DNA from: Komagataeibacter diospyri
GTDB lineage: Bacteria > Pseudomonadota > Alphaproteobacteria > Acetobacterales > Acetobacteraceae
Direction of reading: 5' to 3'
DNA: 64,000 nucleotides
NCBI RefSeq assembly: GCF_006538165.1
Contig: NZ_BDLU01000013.1
Location: forward strand, 1-64,000
The notes beneath the pieces were generated by a model that was given only the letters and a program-made list of their open reading frames with translations, had not been told where the DNA came from and ran no database searches. A program made the translations under genes and the position numbers. Below, piece by piece: positions 46,217-55,333 of the stretch (within the stretch, counting starts at the first letter, position 1; the number at the start of each line of letters is the position of its first letter).

Positions 46217-47623
46217 TCACTTTTTGTATTTTAGCCGGGCATTTTCCAGAAAGACAAAAACACGTGGATTGTCCGCATGCGCCACGTTGAACCGGAACCA
46301 TTGCGATGGCTGTTCGTCCGGGCGGAACAGGTGACCGGGCGCAAGCATGATGTCACAGGAACGCGCGTGTTCGGCCAGGGCGCGCACATCCATGTCCTCC
46401 CGAAAACGTGCCCATGCGAACATGCCGCCTGCGGGATGGAAATAAAGCTGCATTCCCACCCGTTCCAGGCGGGTGCAGACCTGTGCCTGTGCCCGTGTCA
46501 GGCTTTCACGCAGATGTGCCAGACGGGGATGGTACAGTCCGCTGCTTACAATTTTATGGACAATTTCTTCGTTCAGGGAGGCCGTGGTCAGGTTGCTGGC
46601 CATTTTCTGGCGCAGGATACGCTGTGCGGTGTCCTGGTCACATGCGACATAGCCCACGCGCAGTCCCGGCCCGATGGTCTTGGAAAAGCTGCCGATATGG
46701 ATAACGGTTTTAAGGCTGCCCAGTTGTGAGAGCGTCTGCTGGCCATTGGGGGCAAGGTCAAGGAATATGTCATCTTCAATCACTGTCACGTTGTTCTGTT
46801 GGGTAATGCGCAGGACGTCGCGCATGTTTTGCGCCGTGCTGCATGTGCCGGTGGGGTTATGCAGGATGGATGTGGTGATGAACAGGCGCGGCTGGTAGCG
46901 GCGTACGACGCGTTCAAGCTGTTCGGTGCAGGGGCCATCACGCAGGCGTGGAATACTGGCGATCTGTAATCCCAGCGCCTGTAGCGCTGGATAGAGATTA
47001 CAGTAACCCGGATCTTCCACCACAATCACATCACCCCGGGTTGAAAGGCAGCGTACCGCCAGTTCCAGCGCCTGGCTTGCCCCATGCGTCAGGATGATGC
47101 TGCTTTCCTCACACCCGATATCCCGACGCGCCAGCATCTGCCGGATGTTGTGCCGCAGCCCGGCATGGCCATAGGGGTTGCCGTATTCCAGCATGCCTGC
47201 CAGTTTTTGTGCGGACAGTCCCGTCAGTGCACGCTGGGCCGCTGATGTAAACAGCATGTCAGAGGGAAGCCAGCCACATCCTGCCTTGATGACCGGGGCT
47301 TCGTCCTCATACGCATGCTGGAGCAGCCACATCGAATCAATCGACCGCTGCAACAGCGGCGTCTCGGGTGCTGGCCCTGTTACGAAATATCCCCGTGTGC
47401 CCCGGCTTTCCAGCAGACCCGCAGATGCCAGACGCAGGTAGGTATTGGCAACCGTAATGGTGCTGACACCGCACTGTCGCGCCATGCGCCGGATCGAGGG
47501 CAGGCGTTCCCCCCGGCGCAGCACGCCATTACGGATACGTTCTTCAATATCCTGCCCGATCTGGCCGACTAGGGACATATGGCTGCGCCGGTCCGGATTG
47601 GGAAAAGGGGATGGGGAAGTCAT
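46217..47623 (-). CDS. MocR/GabR-type transcriptional regulator
   Basis: A 468-residue protein. The N-terminal GntR winged helix (GVLRRGERLPSIRRMARQCGVSTITVANTYLRL) joins a fold-type I aminotransferase domain with HGASQALELAV, HNPTGT and the PLP-lysine block GSFSKTIGPGLRVGY. This is the MocR family, whose members often sense amines, GABA or PLP adducts. It is divergent from an omega-aminotransferase gene and probably regulates it through the 143-base region between. The start at 47623 is a choice among several Met codons (47677, 47623, 47578). Confidence 0.9.
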   Translation of the reverse strand: MTSPSPFPNPDRRSHMSLVGQIGQDIEERIRNGVLRRGERLPSIRRMARQCGVSTITVANTYLRLASAGLLESRGTRGYFVTGPAPETPLLQRSIDSMWLLQHAYEDEAPVIKAGCGWLPSDMLFTSAAQRALTGLSAQKLAGMLEYGNPYGHAGLRHNIRQMLARRDIGCEESSIILTHGASQALELAVRCLSTRGDVIVVEDPGYCNLYPALQALGLQIASIPRLRDGPCTEQLERVVRRYQPRLFITTSILHNPTGTCSTAQNMRDVLRITQQNNVTVIEDDIFLDLAPNGQQTLSQLGSLKTVIHIGSFSKTIGPGLRVGYVACDQDTAQRILRQKMASNLTTASLNEEIVHKIVSSGLYHPRLAHLRESLTRAQAQVCTRLERVGMQLYFHPAGGMFAWARFREDMDVRALAEHARSCDIMLAPGHLFRPDEQPSQWFRFNVAHADNPRVFVFLENARLKYKK

Positions 47624-47766
47624 GGAGGATGTGTTTCCAATCAGTACAGTATCACGACGTGCGCGCTGATTGTACATATACAGGATGTCGGTTGGGTATT
47701 ACGTTTATGGAATGAATCGTCTCCGCACCAGGGATTGGGGACGCATTTCGGTAACAGGATTGTAAC

Positions 47767-49116
47767 ATGGCTCAGGATTCAGAAAAAGCGGACCTTCTCC
47801 GGAATGAGCGTGAAGGGGTTTATTGGCAACCTTTTACCGCCAACCGTCTGTTGCGCGCCAATATGGAACCCCGCACGCTGGTCAGCGCCAAGGGGGCATA
47901 TTACACCACCAGCGAAGGCAACAGGGTATTTGATACCCTGTCGGGCCTGTGGTGCACTCCGCTGGGACATGCCCATCCGCGTATTGTCGAAGCGGTGCGC
48001 AAGCAGGCTGAAACGCTGGATTTTGCGCCCTGCTTCCAGCTGACCCATCCCGGCGCCATTTCGCTGGCTGAACGGATTGCCGATCTTGCGCCGCAGGGCA
48101 TGAATCATGTCTTTTTCGCCAATTCCGGATCAGAAGCCGTGGATACGGCGCTAAAGGTCGCGCTGGGCTACCACCGGATCAAGGGGGCGGGTAACCGTTT
48201 CCGTATGATCGGCCGTGAACGTGGGTATCACGGTGTGGGCTTTGGCGGCATGTCGGTGGGGGGCATCGTGTCCAACCGTAAGATGTTCGCTGCTGGCATG
48301 ATGCCGGGTGTCGATCACCTGCGCCATACCTATGAACCCCAGCACATGGCCTTTACACGCGGGCAGCCGACATGGGGTACCCATCGGGCAGAAGATCTGG
48401 TCCGGCTGGTGACCCTGCATGATGCGTCCACCATCGCGGCGGTCATTGTTGAGCCGGTACAGGGATCAACAGGGGTGATCGTGCCGCCGGTCGGCTACCT
48501 GCAGCGTCTGCGTGAAATCTGCACGGCCAATGGCATCCTGCTGATTTTTGATGAAGTCATTACCGGTTTCGGCCGCATGGGCGAAAATTTCGGTGCCCAG
48601 CGTTTTGGCGTGACGCCGGATATCATCACCTTCGCCAAGGCGGTGACCAACGGCATCGTGCCGATGGGTGGCGTGATCGTCACGGACGAAATCTATAACA
48701 CTTTCATGACCGGCCCGGAAAATGCCATCGAATTCTGTCATGGCTACACCTATTCCGGTCATCCCATGGCGGCAGCTGTCGGGCATGTGGTGCTGGATGT
48801 CATGCGCGAGGAAGGTCTGGTTGCCCGCGTGCGTGAACTTGAACCCGTGCTGGAGGATGCCATCCACAGCCTGAAAGATCTGGATGTCATTGCCGATATT
48901 CGTAATATCGGGCTGACGGCGGGCATTGACTTCAAACCGGTGGAAGGCAAGCCCGGTGCGCGTGGACTGGCGCTGTTTGAAGCCGGTCTGCGTAATGGAC
49001 TGCTGCTGCGCTGCACCGGTGATACGGTGTCGTTCGGACCGCCGTTCATCTCTACCGCGCAGGAGCTGCGCGATATGGTTTCGACACTCCGTAAGCTCAT
49101 TACCCAAGTGGGTTGA
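47767..49116 (+). CDS. Class III aminotransferase, omega-amino acid:pyruvate type
   Basis: A 449-residue PLP enzyme. The N-terminal block YWQPFTANR and GNRVFDTLSGLWCTPLGHAHP, FFANSGSEAVDTALK, the metal/PLP Asp in LIFDEVITGFGR, and the PLP lysine in ITFAKAVTNG are typical of beta-alanine:pyruvate or polyamine:pyruvate aminotransferases. It transfers the terminal amino group of an omega-amino acid or amine. The divergent MocR and the following tautomerase suggest a small regulated operon. Confidence 0.88.
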   Translation: MAQDSEKADLLRNEREGVYWQPFTANRLLRANMEPRTLVSAKGAYYTTSEGNRVFDTLSGLWCTPLGHAHPRIVEAVRKQAETLDFAPCFQLTHPGAISLAERIADLAPQGMNHVFFANSGSEAVDTALKVALGYHRIKGAGNRFRMIGRERGYHGVGFGGMSVGGIVSNRKMFAAGMMPGVDHLRHTYEPQHMAFTRGQPTWGTHRAEDLVRLVTLHDASTIAAVIVEPVQGSTGVIVPPVGYLQRLREICTANGILLIFDEVITGFGRMGENFGAQRFGVTPDIITFAKAVTNGIVPMGGVIVTDEIYNTFMTGPENAIEFCHGYTYSGHPMAAAVGHVVLDVMREEGLVARVRELEPVLEDAIHSLKDLDVIADIRNIGLTAGIDFKPVEGKPGARGLALFEAGLRNGLLLRCTGDTVSFGPPFISTAQELRDMVSTLRKLITQVG

Positions 49117-49148
49117 GTAACAGGTTTCAGATAGAAAAAGGAAATACC

Positions 49149-49562
49149 ATGCCTTTATTGCATTTTCACGTTGTGAAGGGCCAGCGGAATCCGGCCGAAC
49201 TGCGCGGCCTGCTGGACGCGGCTCATGATGCCATGCTGGAATCTTTCAAGGTTCCGGTGCGTGATCGCTACCAGCTGGTATCCGAACATGAGCCGACCCA
49301 TATGGTGATCGAGGATACGGGACTGGATATTCCCCGCACCCCCAAAGTTGTGCTGTTGCAGGTCGTTTCCCGCCCGCGTGGCAAGGAGCAGATTGCCGCG
49401 TTCTACAAGCTGCTGGCGGAAACGCTGCAGGCCCGTTGTGGTCTGGCGCCATCCGACCTGATGGTTTCCGTGATCGAAAATCAGGATGAACACTGGAGCT
49501 TCGGTCTGGGCCGGGCGCAGTTCCTGACTGGTGAACTGCCGCTGCCAGGCGCACCTGCCTGA
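49149..49562 (+). CDS. Tautomerase-superfamily protein
   Basis: A 137-residue protein starting with Met-Pro-Leu-Leu-His-Phe-His; Met removal would leave the N-terminal proline used as general base by tautomerases. The alpha/beta pattern and length match the Tautomerase_2 group. The start at 49149 is chosen for this proline and because it lies 32 bases after the aminotransferase stop. It may act on an enol or imine formed by the transaminase. A terminator follows. Confidence 0.8.
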   Translation: MPLLHFHVVKGQRNPAELRGLLDAAHDAMLESFKVPVRDRYQLVSEHEPTHMVIEDTGLDIPRTPKVVLLQVVSRPRGKEQIAAFYKLLAETLQARCGLAPSDLMVSVIENQDEHWSFGLGRAQFLTGELPLPGAPA

Positions 49563-49569
49563 CATGGTA

Positions 49570-49600
49570 CAGCCGGGTTTCAGGAAGCCCGGCTGTTTTC
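49570..49600 (+). terminator. Rho-independent terminator
   Basis: CAGCCGGG (49570-49577) pairs with CCCGGCTG, followed by TTTTCTTT. It ends the aminotransferase-tautomerase operon. Confidence 0.8.
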
Positions 49601-50245
49601 TTTGATATCCTGTCTGACAATCAGTATGGATATTATTAGATTCATATATAATTTTTATTATTTATTTTAAAATTTAAAGTAAAAAATAAACATAATAAAA
49701 ATAAATGGTTTATCGAAGTGTAAATTAGTATTTTCTGTTCTGAATTTACTAATTGATGGTTAATGAAATACAAAATATATCGTAATATATTTACTATAAT
49801 GTAACATATCCTTTGGTGGAAGTGGGGCTGTATTGGGTAGGTCAATTGCCTCCAGAAATTAATAATTTTTTTTATGGGGGTGTGTTGCCTGTTTAACACA
49901 GGGCGCGCTTGGTAGTGCATATCATGCGGACGGGAATTCCGCATGCATACCGCAGGGTGTTTCTGTATCTTCTACTTGGTGCAATGCGACTGAATTTATA
50001 TAATATAATATTGATTTTAAAAGTATTTTGATTCCCATTCCGTTTTTTGACTGAACTGATGTGTTCTGCATGGCCATGATGATCATATGGCCACTATCGG
50101 GTGTGTCGTTATGGTCACACATATCGCTACACTTTCGAAATTGTAATGGGAAAGAAAGATTGTTCCTATGCAGCGTTGTTTGTTCCGAATAGAAAATGGG
50201 TATTGATCGAAACCTAAATTCGGGATGCGTGGGAGAGTTGAGCGG
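49601..50245. other. AT-rich intergenic region ahead of a TonB receptor gene
   Basis: About 640 bases, very AT-rich from 49630 to 49800 and around 50000. A GTGTG/CACAC dyad lies at 50101-50120. The promoter of the downstream receptor and amine dehydrogenase genes should lie here. No reading frame is supported. Confidence 0.5.
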
Positions 50246-52690
50246 ATGTGGATGCTGAGACCAAGGTACATATCTTTACTCCTGACCTCATCAGCGCTGA
50301 TTTTCGGCGGTGACCATTATGCACGGGCGCAGTCCGTGCCATCTTCTTCCGATACGGGCTCTTCCACGGTAACACCGGCGCATCACCCGATCCGGGGATC
50401 CATGCGCGGGGCGAAGCAGGTCCACGTCATTACCAACAGCAATGCACGCGTGACCGCAGGTAAGCCGGAAGTCCTGACGGTCAGCCATACCCGTCGCGCC
50501 ATTTCGCATAACAGTGAAAACGTGATCGGGAAAAAGGAACTGGCACAGCAGGTGCCGGGCCAGAACGTGCTGAAGGCCGTTGGGCAGCTGCCCGGCGTCA
50601 GCTACAGTTCCACTGATCCGCTGGGTATCGATACATGGGGCGCCAGCGTTTACATGCGCGGTTTCTTCATGAACCAGCTGGGCGTGACGCTTGATGGCGT
50701 GCCGCTGAATGATCAGACCTATACCACGACCAACGGTCTGAATATTGCGAATGCGTGGATATCCGATGATATCAGCCGGGTTAGCGTTTCGCAGGGGGCG
50801 GGGGCTGTTGACCTGCCATCCAATACCAATCTTGGCGGGACGATGCAGTTCTTTACTGCAGACCCCAAGGAAAAGGCCGGTGCCACCGTTTCGCAGGGCT
50901 TTGGTAGCTATGCGATGAAGCGCACCTATGTCCGGGTGGATAGCGGTAAGCTGAACAAGACCGGAACCCGTTTCTACGTGGCTTATTCGCGTGATTTCGA
51001 AAAGAAATATGACGCGGACAGCCCTGATTTCATGCAGCAGGTGAATGCGAAGCTTGTCCAGCCGATTGGCGAGGAAAGCAAGATGACCGCATTCTTTAAC
51101 TGGAACAATGCCGAAGTCTACGGGTATCTGGATAAATCTTTGGGATCGTTGCAGAAGTACGGCTGGCGGCAGGAACTGCTGTATCCCAACTATGCACAGG
51201 CCTACAGCTATGCCGAGGGGAACTATCCTTCGGGCTGGAATTCACTGACAAGCGGTAACTATACCCAGCTTTATGATGCCGGACAGTCCACGCAGGATTA
51301 TATCGGTGGCATCAATTTCGACCTGAAGCTGGCCAAGAACCTGCGTTGGAAGACGACGCTTTATGCGCATCGTGACCTTTCCAACGCCACATACAGCGCG
51401 CCGGGCACGTATTCGCCGGGAACGGGCGCGCCCCTGTCCGAACAGGTGTGGATGAATCGCGAAATGCGCGAGGGCTTCAATACCTATTTCGAATACAAGA
51501 TCGGCAATCATACCATCAATACGGGTGCATGGTATGAAAACAATTCCAGCTCTGCATTGACTGATTACTTCAATGAGCCTGCGCTGGGGCATGGTGCGCC
51601 GCTGAGCACGACAGGTCCCTACACCACCTATGGTCAGGCGTTCGCAACAGGTTGGGCGTACAAGTGGAGCACCAACACGTTCCAGTATCATGTCATGGAT
51701 ACGTGGCGCATCCTGCCCAACTTCACCGCGACCTATGGTTTCAAGTCCATGCTGCAGACCACGGCGGGCGGGGATTATGCGTATGATCCGACCGGGAATT
51801 ATTCCGGCCTGACCAATCCGGGTCCCACGGGTTCGATGACATCCGCCGCGGCATTCCTGCCTGCGGTAAACCTGGACTGGCGTTTCCTGCCGGGGCATGA
51901 ACTGTATTTCGATTTTGCAGAAAACATGCGTCCCTACAGTGCGTCCCCCTATGCCAGCGCGAATGAACCGGGGCCGTGGATGGTCCAGACGCAGTCGCAG
52001 TTCAACCAGCTGAAGAAGACGCTGACCCCGGAACGCGATTTTACCTATGTGCTTGGTTATCGTTATTCGTCACGTCTGCTGACGGCCGGGATTGATGGCT
52101 ACCACTCTGATAACTACAATCGCCTGATTTCCGCCGCGAGTGGTATCGGTGGCAGTGACCAGTCGGCTTCCTTCATCAATTCCAAGCATGCCAGCCAGTG
52201 GGGCATGGATGCGGTGCTGACGATCACCCCTGTCAAGGGACTGGCGATCACCAACTCGGTCAGCTACAACCACTTTGCCTATGCGGCCAATGTGCCGATC
52301 TGCCTGACGTCTGCCACAACAGGTTGCCATAACCTGCGCGGCAAGAAAATGGATGGCTATCCGTCGGTCATGTATAAGGCGAACCTGTCCTATACCTGGC
52401 ACAAGGCTTCTGCTTACCTGGATGTCAACTACTATTCCAAACGCCAGTATTCGCTGCTGAACGATACCCATGTGCCTGCTTACTGGCTGGCAAATCTGGG
52501 GGCGAGCTATCATTTTGGCAAGGTTGGCTTCCTGCATAACGTGACCGCCAGCTTCACGGTCTACAACCTGTTCAACGCCAAGTACATCTCCATGATGGGC
52601 GAAAACGGTTTCCCGGCCAGTGGGGATATGCAGTCCATCGAACGTGGTGCGGTACGTGAATACTTTGGTACGATCAAGGCTGAATACTGA
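50246..52690 (+). CDS. TonB-dependent receptor paired with amine dehydrogenase copy 2
   Basis: An 814-residue receptor with signal peptide (ending YARA-Q), a TonB-box-like EVLTVSHT near residue 74, and plug blocks VYMRGFFMNQLGVTLDGVPLNDQ and NTNLGGTMQ. The barrel ends in Tyr. It shares the C-terminal ISMMGENG block and much of the plug with the receptor at 28.3 kb. The ATG at 50246 follows GGGAGAG at a good distance. The heavy chain begins 104 bases downstream in the same direction, so they may be co-transcribed. Confidence 0.88.
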   Translation: MWMLRPRYISLLLTSSALIFGGDHYARAQSVPSSSDTGSSTVTPAHHPIRGSMRGAKQVHVITNSNARVTAGKPEVLTVSHTRRAISHNSENVIGKKELAQQVPGQNVLKAVGQLPGVSYSSTDPLGIDTWGASVYMRGFFMNQLGVTLDGVPLNDQTYTTTNGLNIANAWISDDISRVSVSQGAGAVDLPSNTNLGGTMQFFTADPKEKAGATVSQGFGSYAMKRTYVRVDSGKLNKTGTRFYVAYSRDFEKKYDADSPDFMQQVNAKLVQPIGEESKMTAFFNWNNAEVYGYLDKSLGSLQKYGWRQELLYPNYAQAYSYAEGNYPSGWNSLTSGNYTQLYDAGQSTQDYIGGINFDLKLAKNLRWKTTLYAHRDLSNATYSAPGTYSPGTGAPLSEQVWMNREMREGFNTYFEYKIGNHTINTGAWYENNSSSALTDYFNEPALGHGAPLSTTGPYTTYGQAFATGWAYKWSTNTFQYHVMDTWRILPNFTATYGFKSMLQTTAGGDYAYDPTGNYSGLTNPGPTGSMTSAAAFLPAVNLDWRFLPGHELYFDFAENMRPYSASPYASANEPGPWMVQTQSQFNQLKKTLTPERDFTYVLGYRYSSRLLTAGIDGYHSDNYNRLISAASGIGGSDQSASFINSKHASQWGMDAVLTITPVKGLAITNSVSYNHFAYAANVPICLTSATTGCHNLRGKKMDGYPSVMYKANLSYTWHKASAYLDVNYYSKRQYSLLNDTHVPAYWLANLGASYHFGKVGFLHNVTASFTVYNLFNAKYISMMGENGFPASGDMQSIERGAVREYFGTIKAEY

Positions 52691-52794
52691 TATTTGACCT
52701 GACAAGCTACAGCGGGGCCGGGGAATGGAAGAATGCGGAATGTGTCGGTCTTTCCCGGCTGCCTGTTCGCTGTCGTGAAAGGATAGCTAGGGCG

Positions 52795-53958
52795 ATGACG
52801 TGTTTTTCCAGACCCAGGTACCTGCTGCTGGCCAGCGTTATTGGAATGGGAATATCGGTGGGAGGTGTAGCGAAAGCCATCCCTCCCGTTCTTCAGCCGG
52901 AACAGAGTGACGTGGCCAGCCTTCCCCCAATGGGTGACCATTCGGTTCTGGTGGCCACCGGGGAACAGTCCTTCAGCCTGTATGACGGGGACAGGGGACG
53001 GATACTGGGCACGCTTCCTGCCGATATGGTCGATAATATCGCCATATCCCCGGATCGTAAGGATATTTACGTCGCCGTAACCATGTGGAGCCGGGGAGAC
53101 CATGGCACGCGGGAAGATTTCCTGCGGGACTATGATGCACATACCCTTGACCTGACACATGAAATCGAACTGCCGCCACGCGGGCTGGCGGTATTCAAGC
53201 AGCAGAATCTGGAACTCAGTCAGGATGGCCATTGGGCATTCATATTCGACATGAGTCCCGCGACCGGCGTTACCGTGGTCGACCTGCATGAACACAAGGC
53301 CGCCCGTACGGTTGACATCCCCGGCTGCGCGCTGGTTTTTCCGTGGGCGCATGATGGTTTTTCAACCGTCTGCGGTGACGGATCCCTGACCAATGTGGCG
53401 CTGGCGGGCAGTAGCGTGAACGTTACCCACAGCAAACCATTTTTCGATGCCAACCGTGATCCCGTATTTGAGCAGAGCCAGGTCGATCGCAAGACCGGCA
53501 AGGCTCTGTTTGTAAGCTATACCGGGCAGGTTTATCCCGTAACGCTGGGGGCCACGCCAGTCATGGGCAAAAGCTGGTCGTTACAGGCCGCAGCAGGTCA
53601 GCCCGCAGCCGGGACGGGACAGCAGGAACAGGCATGGCGCCCCGGTGGTGACCAGCCTTTTGCCTGGCATGAAGCGGACAATAAACTGTATGTCCTGATG
53701 CATGTGGGGGGATACTGGACCCACAAGCAGGAGGGGACCGAAGTCTGGGTCTATGATGTCACGACCCCGCACCTGTTGCAGCGTATCGACCTGCCTTCGC
53801 CGGCCAAGGGCATTACCGTCAGTCCCGATACAGCCAATCCGCAGATATATGCCATGCTAGCGTCCAGGAAGATGGCCATCCTGTCTGCCACGACCGGTCA
53901 GGTTGAAAAGACGGTGGAGGCAAAAAGCAGTGGCATTTCCATCGTGCCACAGCCGTGA
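52795..53958 (+). CDS. TTQ amine dehydrogenase heavy chain, copy 2
   Basis: A 387-residue propeller protein related to copy 1. The signal peptide ends near VAKA-I. Shared blocks are LQPEQSDVASLPPMG, TVDIPGCALVFPW with a partner Cys in STVCGDGSL, and HVGGYWTHKQEGTEVW. The light-chain gene follows 64 bases downstream, then a cytochrome c. The divergence from copy 1 in the central blades suggests different amine preferences. Confidence 0.9.
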   Translation: MTCFSRPRYLLLASVIGMGISVGGVAKAIPPVLQPEQSDVASLPPMGDHSVLVATGEQSFSLYDGDRGRILGTLPADMVDNIAISPDRKDIYVAVTMWSRGDHGTREDFLRDYDAHTLDLTHEIELPPRGLAVFKQQNLELSQDGHWAFIFDMSPATGVTVVDLHEHKAARTVDIPGCALVFPWAHDGFSTVCGDGSLTNVALAGSSVNVTHSKPFFDANRDPVFEQSQVDRKTGKALFVSYTGQVYPVTLGATPVMGKSWSLQAAAGQPAAGTGQQEQAWRPGGDQPFAWHEADNKLYVLMHVGGYWTHKQEGTEVWVYDVTTPHLLQRIDLPSPAKGITVSPDTANPQIYAMLASRKMAILSATTGQVEKTVEAKSSGISIVPQP

Positions 53959-54022
53959 CCCGAGGGCTGCCTTCTTTATTTGAATGTTCCAAAGCGACTA
54001 GACAGTTCAAGGGATCTATCGG

Positions 54023-54592
54023 ATGAAACCATCATTTCTGGAGCAGATAGGGGAACAGTTGACCCGCAGGCTGGCTTCATCGTCTTCGCGTCGTGGTGTG
54101 CTGGGACGGGTGGGAACGGCTATGGTCGCCGGTGGTGTTTTTCCGCTTCTGCCGGTGCAGCGCGCCAGGGCCGCGGCAGGAAATGCGGTACCCAGGTCCG
54201 CGGATGTCACGACATTGTCCGATTTTGAACGTCGCGCCCAGTCATCCGATCCTACAAAGTGTAATTACTGGCGGCATTGCGCCATTGATGGCGTGCTGTG
54301 CGGGTGCTGTGGCGGTGGTATCCATACCTGTCCGCCAGGTACGCAGCCTTCGCCGGTATCATGGATCGGTACCTGTCGTAATCCGGATGACGGGCGTTCC
54401 TATGTCATTGCCTATCGTGACTGCTGTGGGCGCACCACGTGTACCACGTCATCGGATTGCGAATGCAATACGGCAGATCGTGAAATGCCGATTTATCGAC
54501 CGCAGACCAGTAATGACATCATCTGGTGTTTCGGGACCACCTCTGCCGCGTATCATTGCTCTACTGCCGCCATCGTCGGGCAGGCGGAATAA
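54023..54592 (+). CDS. TTQ amine dehydrogenase light chain, copy 2 (aromatic-amine type)
   Basis: A 189-residue precursor with a twin-arginine leader (SSRRGVLG) and the PLLPV block. The mature part again has 14 cysteines, with GCCGGG and a second extra Cys after RDCCGRTT, matching copy 1. Trp114 and Trp168 are the presumed TTQ pair, Asp133 the catalytic base, and Ser180 replaces the usual Thr. Leader and mature part are very similar to copy 1 from DPTKC onward. Confidence 0.9.
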   Translation: MKPSFLEQIGEQLTRRLASSSSRRGVLGRVGTAMVAGGVFPLLPVQRARAAAGNAVPRSADVTTLSDFERRAQSSDPTKCNYWRHCAIDGVLCGCCGGGIHTCPPGTQPSPVSWIGTCRNPDDGRSYVIAYRDCCGRTTCTTSSDCECNTADREMPIYRPQTSNDIIWCFGTTSAAYHCSTAAIVGQAE

Positions 54593-54606
54593 GATAGAAA
54601 ACGGTT

Positions 54607-55179
54607 ATGCAGATGCGTGGGGAACAGCCTGGTCCGTGGCTTTTGTCTGTTGGGAAGCTTGTTGTTACCCTCTTGATATTCACTGCCGCGCTTCTGCCGG
54701 GCGCACGTGCCGATGCCGGTGGGGAGCATTCGCCAGGTGGTGACGGGCCTGTCCTGTCACAGGTCAGGGCGCATTACCTGGTCGGTTGTGGTGGCTGTCA
54801 CGGTATAGCGGGGGTCTCGGCTTCTGATGTGGTGCCTGACCTGAAGGAACAGGCTGGGTATTTCCTGTGTTCGCCCAAAGGGCGCGAATACATGATCCAT
54901 CTACCCAATGTTGCGTTTTCCCCACTGTCTTCAGCTGATCTTGCCGATCTCATGAACTATGTGGCGTTCGGTCTGGGGGGGCATAGCGTGCCTGCAGGCG
55001 CACGCCCCTATACGGCGGCCGAGGTGGCACGGTTGCGAGAGGCACCATTCCGTAACTACAGCCTGCAATCCTACCGGCTGGATGTGGTGCGTGATGTCAT
55101 CCATGCCTGCCCGCAGGCTGCAACGGTTATCCATGCCTATGACCTTGCGCTTGATAAGCGTGAAATAGACAATAAATAA
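54607..55179 (+). CDS. Small c-type cytochrome, likely electron acceptor of amine dehydrogenase 2
   Basis: A 190-residue protein with a signal peptide (ending ARA-D) and one haem-binding CGGCH near residue 60. It starts 15 bases after the light-chain stop, so it belongs to the same operon. Methylamine dehydrogenases usually pass electrons to amicyanin or a cytochrome, and no cupredoxin gene is visible here. Compared with the related cytochrome at 62.4-62.9 kb, a Phe (NVAFSP) stands where that protein has a Met (GVSMS) in the expected distal-ligand region. Confidence 0.82.
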   Translation: MQMRGEQPGPWLLSVGKLVVTLLIFTAALLPGARADAGGEHSPGGDGPVLSQVRAHYLVGCGGCHGIAGVSASDVVPDLKEQAGYFLCSPKGREYMIHLPNVAFSPLSSADLADLMNYVAFGLGGHSVPAGARPYTAAEVARLREAPFRNYSLQSYRLDVVRDVIHACPQAATVIHAYDLALDKREIDNK

Positions 55180-55333
55180 AATCTGGCCGCGAAAAGACAA
55201 AACAATCGGATACAGCCCCCGCATTCTGCCTGCGTGTGGTGCATGGGCGTGGATTGTTGGGGGATGGAGCATGTATTGTAATTCATGATCCCTGCGCCAC
55301 AAGGAATGCGGGGTGTCAGGGCAGGAAAAACAT

